This document shows positions 4,978 through 9,579 of a stretch of DNA of 9,579 nucleotides, piece by piece (the stretch's first letter is position 1; the number at the start of each line of letters is the position of its first letter). This DNA comes from Oscillibacter sp. (GTDB lineage: Bacteria > Bacillota > Clostridia > Oscillospirales > Oscillospiraceae). The translations under genes and the position numbers were made by a program. The DNA lies in contig JAAWIL010000067.1 of the NCBI GenBank assembly GCA_022796315.1, forward strand, positions 1-9,579, given 5' to 3'. The notes under the pieces are model-generated. The model was not told where the DNA came from and made no database searches. It saw only the letters and a list, made by a program, of their open reading frames with translations.

Positions 4978-6225
4978 ATGCCGATGGACGACAAACAGTT
5001 TCTGAAAGAGAGCCGCGCCTGGGTGCGGCAGCAGCTGGAGCAGTGCGCGGACTTTTGGCTGAAACACGGCATGGACCAGGTTCACGGCGGCGTGTACACC
5101 TGCCTGGACCGGCGGGGGGAGGTTTACTCCACCGACAAGAGCGTGTGGATGCAGGGCCGCTGCGGCTGGATGTACGCCTGGCTGTGCGGGGCGTATGGGC
5201 CCCGGGAGCCCTGGCTGGCGGCCTCCCGCAGCTGTCTGGACTTTTTGGAGGACCACTGCCGCAACGCCGGGGCGGCCAACCGGCTGTACTTCACCGTCAC
5301 CGCCGGCGGACGGCCCCTGCGCCAGCGGCGGTACTGCTCCTCGGAGGTCATTTACGCCATGGCTAACGGGGAGTACTACGGCGTCACCAGGGAGCGGGAG
5401 CGCCTGGACCGGGCCCGCTGGGCCTACGAGGTCTGCTGGGGACTCTACCACGACGGCGCGGCGGACCCCACGGGGCTGGGCCCTAAGACCGTGCCCGAGA
5501 CCCGCTCCGGCCGGGGATTTGGGCCCATCATGCTGCTGCTGAACGTCTCCAACGTGCTGGCCCGGACGGACCCGGAGCGCCGGGAGCTGTACCTGGAGCG
5601 GGCGGGCGTCTGCGCAGAGGAGATCTTCCGGTACTTCGTCCACCCGGAGCTAAAGTGCCTGCTGGAGAGCGTGGCGGAGGACGGCACGCCCCGCCTGGAC
5701 TATACCGAGGGCCGCGCGGTAAATCCGGGCCACGACGCCGAGTGCGTCTGGATGCTGCTGGAGCACGCCCGGAATACCGGGGACCGGGAGCTGGTGGGCA
5801 AGGCCGCCCAGGTCTTTGACTGGGCTATGGAGGCCGCCTGGGATACACGGTATGGCGGGATGCTCTTCACCCTGGACTGCCTGGGCAAGCCCCAGGAGTC
5901 CTATGAGCACGACATGAAGCTGTGGTGGCCCCACGCCGAGGCCCTGATTTCCGCCCTGATGCTCTGCCGGGACACCGGGGAGGAGAAGTACCTCCGCTGG
6001 TTCCGGACCCTTCTGGACTACTGCCGGACCCACTTTGCGGATGAGGAATGCGGCGAGTGGTACGGCTACCTCCACCGGGACGGCACCCCCACGGAGCCCG
6101 GCGTCAAGGGGACTACGTTCAAGGGCCCCTTCCACCTGCCCAGGATGCTGGGCATGGTGGACGGGATGCTGGGGGAACTGCTGGAGAACCGGAACGGCAG
6201 CCTGGCCGTGGAGTTCACCGGATAG
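4978..6225 (+). CDS. N-acylglucosamine 2-epimerase (AGE/RnBP) family protein
   Basis: This is a 415-residue cytoplasmic (alpha/alpha)6-barrel epimerase that most likely interconverts N-acetylmannosamine and N-acetylglucosamine. Family landmarks are present. SVWMQGR (55-61) gives R61, GHDAECVWMLLEHA (251-264) gives H252, EHDMKLWWPHAE (310-321) is the conserved late motif, and KGPFHLPRML (382-391) gives H386. R61, H252 and H386 correspond to the Arg and paired His that carry out proton transfer. The length is that of GlcNAc 2-epimerases. ATG 4978 has AGGAG 6 bases upstream. ATG 4984 (MDDKQF) with GAGGAG 7 bases upstream is nearly as good. It is first in an operon with nagB and nagA, which supports ManNAc-to-GlcNAc conversion in catabolism. 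Related epimerases act on cellobiose or mannose, but the neighbours make that less likely. Confidence 0.88.
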   Translation: MPMDDKQFLKESRAWVRQQLEQCADFWLKHGMDQVHGGVYTCLDRRGEVYSTDKSVWMQGRCGWMYAWLCGAYGPREPWLAASRSCLDFLEDHCRNAGAANRLYFTVTAGGRPLRQRRYCSSEVIYAMANGEYYGVTRERERLDRARWAYEVCWGLYHDGAADPTGLGPKTVPETRSGRGFGPIMLLLNVSNVLARTDPERRELYLERAGVCAEEIFRYFVHPELKCLLESVAEDGTPRLDYTEGRAVNPGHDAECVWMLLEHARNTGDRELVGKAAQVFDWAMEAAWDTRYGGMLFTLDCLGKPQESYEHDMKLWWPHAEALISALMLCRDTGEEKYLRWFRTLLDYCRTHFADEECGEWYGYLHRDGTPTEPGVKGTTFKGPFHLPRMLGMVDGMLGELLENRNGSLAVEFTG

Positions 6226-6311
6226 GCTCCGGGGAAACCGGACAAGTTGAATGGAAAAATTCTGGGCGGGAAGGACTGCCCGGGAAATAGGAAGAAAAGG
6301 GGACTGTTGTG

Positions 6312-7064
6312 ATGAGAATTTATCTGTGCAAGGACTACCAGGGCATGAGCCGCCAGGCAGCCAATTTGATCTCCGCCCAGGTGATTATGAAGCCGGAGTG
6401 TGTGCTGGGCCTGGCCACCGGCTCCACCCCCGTGGGCACCTACGACCAGCTGGTGGAGTGGGTGCGGAAGAAGGATCTGTCCTTCTCCCGTGTCCGCAGC
6501 GTGAACCTGGACGAGTACCGGGGACTCAGCGGCGGCCACGAGCAGAGCTACCGCTATTTCATGCAGAAGCACCTCTTTGACCGGGTGGACATCTGCCTGG
6601 AGAACACCAACGTTCCCAACGGCCTGGCGGAGGACCCCGAGGCCGAATGCGCCCGGTACGACGCCCTGATCGAGAGCCTGGGCGGCATCGACCTCCAGCT
6701 CCTGGGCATGGGGCGCAACGGCCACATCGGCTTCAACGAGCCCGGCGACAGCTTCCAGCTGGGCACCCACGTGGTGGACCTGGCCCCCAGCACCATCGAG
6801 GCCAACAAGCGTTTCTTCGCCTCGGAGAGCGATGTGCCCCGCCAGGCCATGACCATGGGCATCATGCACATCATGCAGGCCAGGAAGATCCTGGTGGCCG
6901 TCAGCGGCGAGGACAAGGCCGACGCCGTGGCTCGGGCCTTCACCGGTCCGGTGACCCCCCAGATTCCCGCCTCCATCCTCCAGATTCACCCGGATGTGGT
7001 GCTGGTAGGCGACCAGGCGGCCCTGAGCAAGCTGGACAAGCGGGAAGGGATGATTGAGGTATGA
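6312..7064 (+). CDS. nagB: Glucosamine-6-phosphate deaminase NagB
   Basis: This 250-residue cytoplasmic enzyme converts glucosamine-6-phosphate to fructose-6-phosphate and ammonia, joining amino-sugar catabolism to glycolysis. GLATGSTPVGTY (33-44) is the phosphate-binding loop, NLDEY (65-69) carries the catalytic Asp 67, and GMGRNGHIGFNEPG (132-145) carries H138 and E143. Asn replaces the Asp found at the GNDGH position of E. coli NagB. The Bacillus-type enzyme also has GRNGH, so this is not a defect. The protein is short, as in Firmicutes, without the longer C-terminal tail of E. coli NagB. ATG 6312 follows AGGGG by 9 bases; an in-frame GTG at 6309 would add one residue. It starts 86 bases after the epimerase and overlaps nagA by 4 bases. 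Confidence 0.96.
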   Translation: MRIYLCKDYQGMSRQAANLISAQVIMKPECVLGLATGSTPVGTYDQLVEWVRKKDLSFSRVRSVNLDEYRGLSGGHEQSYRYFMQKHLFDRVDICLENTNVPNGLAEDPEAECARYDALIESLGGIDLQLLGMGRNGHIGFNEPGDSFQLGTHVVDLAPSTIEANKRFFASESDVPRQAMTMGIMHIMQARKILVAVSGEDKADAVARAFTGPVTPQIPASILQIHPDVVLVGDQAALSKLDKREGMIEV

Positions 7065-8182
7065 GACTGACCGGCGCGCGGGTATTTGACGTCTCCCAGG
7101 GCTTTGTGGAGCGGGATCTCTGCATGGCGGAGGGGAAACTGGTCCGTGAGGCAGAGGACGCAGTGGATGTAAAGGGATGTACCTTGATCCCCGGCCTGAC
7201 CGATCTCCACTTTCACGGCTGCCGGGGGGAGGACTTCTCCGACGGCTCCCCGGAGGGACTGGAGACCATGGCGGCCTACGAGCTCAGCCGGGGTGTGACC
7301 CAGATCTGCCCCGCCGGCATGACCCTGGCGGCGGACCAGCTGGTGAAGATCTGCCAGGTGGCGGCGGCGCACCGGCGGGCCGGGAAGCCCGGCGCGGAGC
7401 TGGTGGGCGTCAACCTGGAGGGCCCCTTCCTCTCCGAGGCGAAGAAGGGGGCCCAGAACGGCGCGTGGCTCCAGAAGCCCAGCATGGCCCAGCTGGAGAC
7501 CCTGATGGAGGCCTCTGAGGGGCTGGTGAAGCTGGTGTCTGTGGCGCCGGAGCTGGAGGGGGCCATCGCCTTCGTCCGGGAGGCCGCGAAGAAGGTCACC
7601 GTCAGTGTGGCCCACACCACGGCCAACTATGACACCGCCCTGGAGGCCTTCCGGGCCGGGGCCCGGGAAGTGACTCACCTTTACAACGCCATGCCCCCCT
7701 TTGCCCACCGGGACCCCGGTGTGGTGGGCGCGGCCTTTGACGCCCCGGAGACCCGGTGCGAGCTGATCTGCGACGGCGTCCACATCCACCCGGCGGTGGT
7801 GCGGGCCACCTTCGCCATGTTCGGCCGGGACCGGATGATCCTCATCAGCGACACCATGCGGGCCGCGGGAATGCCCGACGGGGACTATACCCTGGGCGGC
7901 CAGGCGGTGCAGGTCCACGGCAAGCGGGCCACCCTGGCCAACGGCACCATCGCCGGCTCTGCCACGGACCTGATGGAGTGCCTGCGGACGGCGGTGTCCT
8001 TTGGCATCCCCCTGGCCGACGCGGTGACCGCGGCGGCGGTGAACCCCGCCAAGGTCCTGGGGATCTATGACCGGGTGGGCAGCCTGGAGGAGGGCAAGGA
8101 GGCCAACGTGGCCGTCCTGGACCGGAATCTGGAGCTGAAGGCCGTGATTTTCCACGGGGAAGTGGTCTCCGGAGCCCTGTGA
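7061..8182 (+). CDS. nagA: N-acetylglucosamine-6-phosphate deacetylase NagA
   Basis: This 373-residue amidohydrolase-superfamily metalloenzyme removes acetate from GlcNAc-6-phosphate, giving the substrate of NagB. IPGLTDLHFHGCRG (43-56) holds H50 and H52. NLEGPF (118-123) has the metal ligand E120. AHTTANYD (184-191) has H185, THLYNAM (205-211) has H206, DGVHIHP (238-244) has the substrate-binding His, and SDTMRAAG (263-270) has the catalytic D264. The C-terminal NPAKVLGI and GSLEEGKEANVAVLD segments are typical of the family. The length is complete. The ATGA overlap with nagB implies translational coupling. A 16-bp terminator follows 11 bases after the stop codon, so nagA is the last gene of the operon. 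Confidence 0.96.
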   Translation: MRLTGARVFDVSQGFVERDLCMAEGKLVREAEDAVDVKGCTLIPGLTDLHFHGCRGEDFSDGSPEGLETMAAYELSRGVTQICPAGMTLAADQLVKICQVAAAHRRAGKPGAELVGVNLEGPFLSEAKKGAQNGAWLQKPSMAQLETLMEASEGLVKLVSVAPELEGAIAFVREAAKKVTVSVAHTTANYDTALEAFRAGAREVTHLYNAMPPFAHRDPGVVGAAFDAPETRCELICDGVHIHPAVVRATFAMFGRDRMILISDTMRAAGMPDGDYTLGGQAVQVHGKRATLANGTIAGSATDLMECLRTAVSFGIPLADAVTAAAVNPAKVLGIYDRVGSLEEGKEANVAVLDRNLELKAVIFHGEVVSGAL

Positions 8183-8193
8183 GCGGATGAATC

Positions 8194-8230
8194 AAAGCGT
8201 CCCACGGAATTTCTTCCGTGGGACGCTTTT
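8194..8230. terminator. Bidirectional terminator between nagA and the CapA-like gene
   Basis: A perfect 16-bp stem (8194-8209 with 8214-8229, loop TTTC) begins with AAA and ends in TTTT, so it can stop transcription from both sides. It is the only sequence between the two convergent genes apart from 11 and 7 bases. Confidence 0.9.
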
Positions 8231-8237
8231 CTGCCCG

Positions 8238-9437
8238 TCAGGGCAGCTGTTCCGGGCCCAAAATGGCGCGGCAGTCCGCAATGGCCTTGATCAGCTTCCC
8301 GGTGAGCTCGTCCCCGGCGGTTCCGCCGTCCAGAACGGCGTGGGCGTCCAGCAGGGAGAACCGTGGGGAGGACCCGGACTCCCGGTCCAGCATGTACAGG
8401 GGCGTATAGCGGCAGCCGGAGACCTCCGTCTTCCCGGTCTCGTTGTCCCGGGTCAGCTCCAGGGTGAGGACCGCCGTGGTGTCCGTGAGGGGGTCGTTCT
8501 GGGAGGAGATGAAGTTCCCCAGGGAGTAGCAGACGAAGCCCTGCCGCCCGTCGGGGAGAGTGCGGAGCTCCAGGGGCTGGGGCACGTGGGAGTGTCCGCC
8601 CAGGATGATGTCCGCCCCATGGTCAAAGAGGAAGGAGGCGATCTCCTCCTGGTAGCTGTTTTGCTTCGTCTGGTACTCCACACCCCAGTGGATCATCACG
8701 GCCACCAGGTCCGGCTCCAGGGCCTGCGCCGCCGCCAAGTCGGCGGTGAGCCGCTCCAGATCCGGCGTGCGGAGGGTGGAGAGGTAGTCGGTGTTGAAGA
8801 GGCTGACGCAGTACTCCTTCCCCTTCGGCAGGGGCAGGCCGTTGGTGCCGTAGGTGTAGCCCAGAAAGGCCACGGAGATGCCCCCCACGTCCGCCAGGAC
8901 GATGCCGCCGTCCCGCTCCTCCTGGGTGCGGCTGGTGCCCACATGGGCCAGACCCGCCTCGTCCAGCACGTCCAGGGTGCGGCTGAGGCCGGTGAAGCCC
9001 TGGTCCAGGCAGTGGTTGTTGGCGGTGAGGCAGAGGTCGAAGCCCACCTCCTTCAGGCCATAGGCCAGGCCGTCCGGGGAGTTGAAGGCGGGGAAGCCGG
9101 AGTACTTGGGCCCGCCGGAGAGGGTGGTCTCCAGGTTTACCACGGCGTAGTCCGCAGCGGAGACGGCGGCTCTGGCCCCCTCCATGACCCGGGCGTAGTC
9201 GTAGCGGTTCTGCCCGGCGTCCCAGGCGTCATGGGTGACCGGCATATGGCTCATGGTGTCTCCGCACACGGCCAGGGTGGCCGTCGTGGGTTCCGGCGGC
9301 GGGGGAGCGGGCTCCTCCGGCACGGGGGAAGAGGGGCCGGAATTCTGGGCGGGCGGCGGGGGGATCTGAGGAGATCCGCCGCAGGCCGTCAGGGCCAGCA
9401 GCAGCGTCAGCAGCAGCGCGGCAGCATGTGTTTTCAA
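8238..9437 (-). CDS. CapA/PGA_cap-family metallophosphatase-like lipoprotein
   Basis: This 399-residue predicted lipoprotein has a hydrophobic signal (about 5-18) and lipobox LTAC with C19. A Pro-rich, low-complexity linker (about 22-52) leads to the domain shared with the poly-gamma-glutamate capsule protein CapA. CapA-family motifs are AVCGDTM (56-62), VVNLETTLS (99-107), TANNHCLDQG (138-147), IHWGVEYQ (249-256) and GGHSHVPQPLE (280-290). The domain has a calcineurin-like phosphoesterase fold whose His, Asp and Asn residues would bind metals. No capB, capC or pgs gene is adjacent, so polyglutamate synthesis is not implied. Many such clostridial lipoproteins have unknown substrates. It would sit on the outer face of the membrane. 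The TTG start at 9437 is well supported, with AGGAGG at 9450-9445 and a 7-base spacing, and the signal peptide begins right there. Confidence 0.88.
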   Translation of the reverse strand: MKTHAAALLLTLLLALTACGGSPQIPPPPAQNSGPSSPVPEEPAPPPPEPTTATLAVCGDTMSHMPVTHDAWDAGQNRYDYARVMEGARAAVSAADYAVVNLETTLSGGPKYSGFPAFNSPDGLAYGLKEVGFDLCLTANNHCLDQGFTGLSRTLDVLDEAGLAHVGTSRTQEERDGGIVLADVGGISVAFLGYTYGTNGLPLPKGKEYCVSLFNTDYLSTLRTPDLERLTADLAAAQALEPDLVAVMIHWGVEYQTKQNSYQEEIASFLFDHGADIILGGHSHVPQPLELRTLPDGRQGFVCYSLGNFISSQNDPLTDTTAVLTLELTRDNETGKTEVSGCRYTPLYMLDRESGSSPRFSLLDAHAVLDGGTAGDELTGKLIKAIADCRAILGPEQLP

Positions 9438-9444
9438 TGGGATT

Positions 9445-9450
9445 CCTCCT
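9445..9450 (-). promoter_or_regulatory. Ribosome binding site fixing the TTG start of the CapA-like gene
   Basis: A perfect AGGAGG on the minus strand lies 7 bases before the TTG codon. No ATG or GTG is better placed ahead of the signal peptide. I see no clear -35/-10 pair upstream in the 130 bases left in the window. Confidence 0.85.
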
Positions 9451-9485
9451 TAATGGAACGGCATGGGGCATTTGGGTTGGTTAGG

Positions 9486-9579
9486 CCTTGTTTGAAAATT
9501 GGCGAATTGCCCAACAGCGAGAGATTTTTTCACCAATCAAGGCAAATTTTCGCAGGCGGGCTGTCGCCCGGCAAAAAAA
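9486..9579. repeat. Hairpin-rich non-coding sequence, possible structured repeat (cut by window end)
   Basis: CCTTG (9486-9490) pairs with CAAGG (9538-9542), and TGAAAA (9493-9498) with TTTTCA (9527-9532). Inside, TTGGC (9499-9503) pairs with GCCAA in 9509-9514, allowing one bulged C. A separate hairpin, CGGGC/GCCCG (9557-9561 with 9566-9570, loop TGTC), is flanked by TTTT and an A7 run that could lengthen the stem past the window edge. No coding frame explains the stretch. It could be an interspersed repeat, the leader of the CapA-like gene or the terminator of an unseen gene. Confidence 0.4.

Noticed and set aside
4790..5005. A small open frame in the epimerase leader (ATG 4790) that overlaps the epimerase start
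   Set aside because: It has a weak ribosome binding site, Arg/Gly-rich composition in its second half and no family resemblance. A leader peptide cannot be excluded but is not supported.
6226..6311. A separate promoter or terminator between the epimerase and nagB
   Set aside because: Only a weak, imperfect stem (CTGGGC/GCCCGG) without a T tract and no convincing -35/-10 pair are seen in the 86 bases.
6717..6725. Asn in place of Asp in the NagB GxNGH motif as an inactivating change
   Set aside because: Bacillus-type NagB enzymes carry the same GRNGH sequence, so it is a normal lineage variant.

Overview
The window is GC-rich bacterial chromosome with SigmaA-type promoters, strong AGGAGG-type ribosome binding sites and intrinsic terminators. 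GC-biased third codon positions leave long open antisense frames. A GC-rich, anaerobic, gut-associated clostridium of the Oscillospiraceae type (Flavonifractor/Lawsonibacter-like) fits best. This is inferred from codon style and gene content, not from a marker gene. There are seven genes, no phage or insertion-sequence genes, no CRISPR array, and no tRNA or rRNA.

Left part (1-3150). The first 91 bases can fold into a compact four-way junction (a closing stem plus three perfect hairpins) and look like a structured intergenic repeat. A terminator then follows for a leftward ketopantoate-reductase-family gene (135-1058). It is divergent from a rightward methyl-accepting chemotaxis protein (1353-3029). 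The chemoreceptor carries a recognisable CZB zinc-binding domain between its two membrane helices, so outside the cytoplasm; CZB domains in chemoreceptors are usually cytoplasmic. Two back-to-back terminators close the convergent junction with the next gene.

Middle part (3150-8230). A leftward ROK-family sugar-kinase-like gene (3186-4565) is divergent from a rightward set of three: an AGE-type N-acylglucosamine 2-epimerase (4978-6225), nagB (6312-7064) and nagA (7061-8182, overlapping nagB by 4 bases). Good SigmaA promoters can be read for both directions. Together the genes describe use of N-acetyl-amino sugars: ManNAc is epimerised to GlcNAc, a kinase (plausibly the ROK-like protein) would make GlcNAc-6-P, NagA deacetylates it and NagB deaminates and isomerises it to fructose-6-P plus ammonia. 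No transporter, sialidase or sialate lyase is present. The operon has a leader of roughly 215 nt containing a 12-base tandem duplication and GC-rich hairpins.

Right part (8190-9579). A perfect 16-bp hairpin serves as terminator for both nagA and the convergent CapA-family lipoprotein gene (8238-9437, TTG start). Upstream of that gene the window ends in about 95 bases of hairpin-rich non-coding sequence, cut by the window edge, that looks like a second structured repeat.

The most notable observations are the membrane-external CZB chemoreceptor, the four-way-junction element at the left edge, the atypical ROK protein with an unassigned N-terminal domain of about 145 residues, and the long leader of the epimerase-nag operon.
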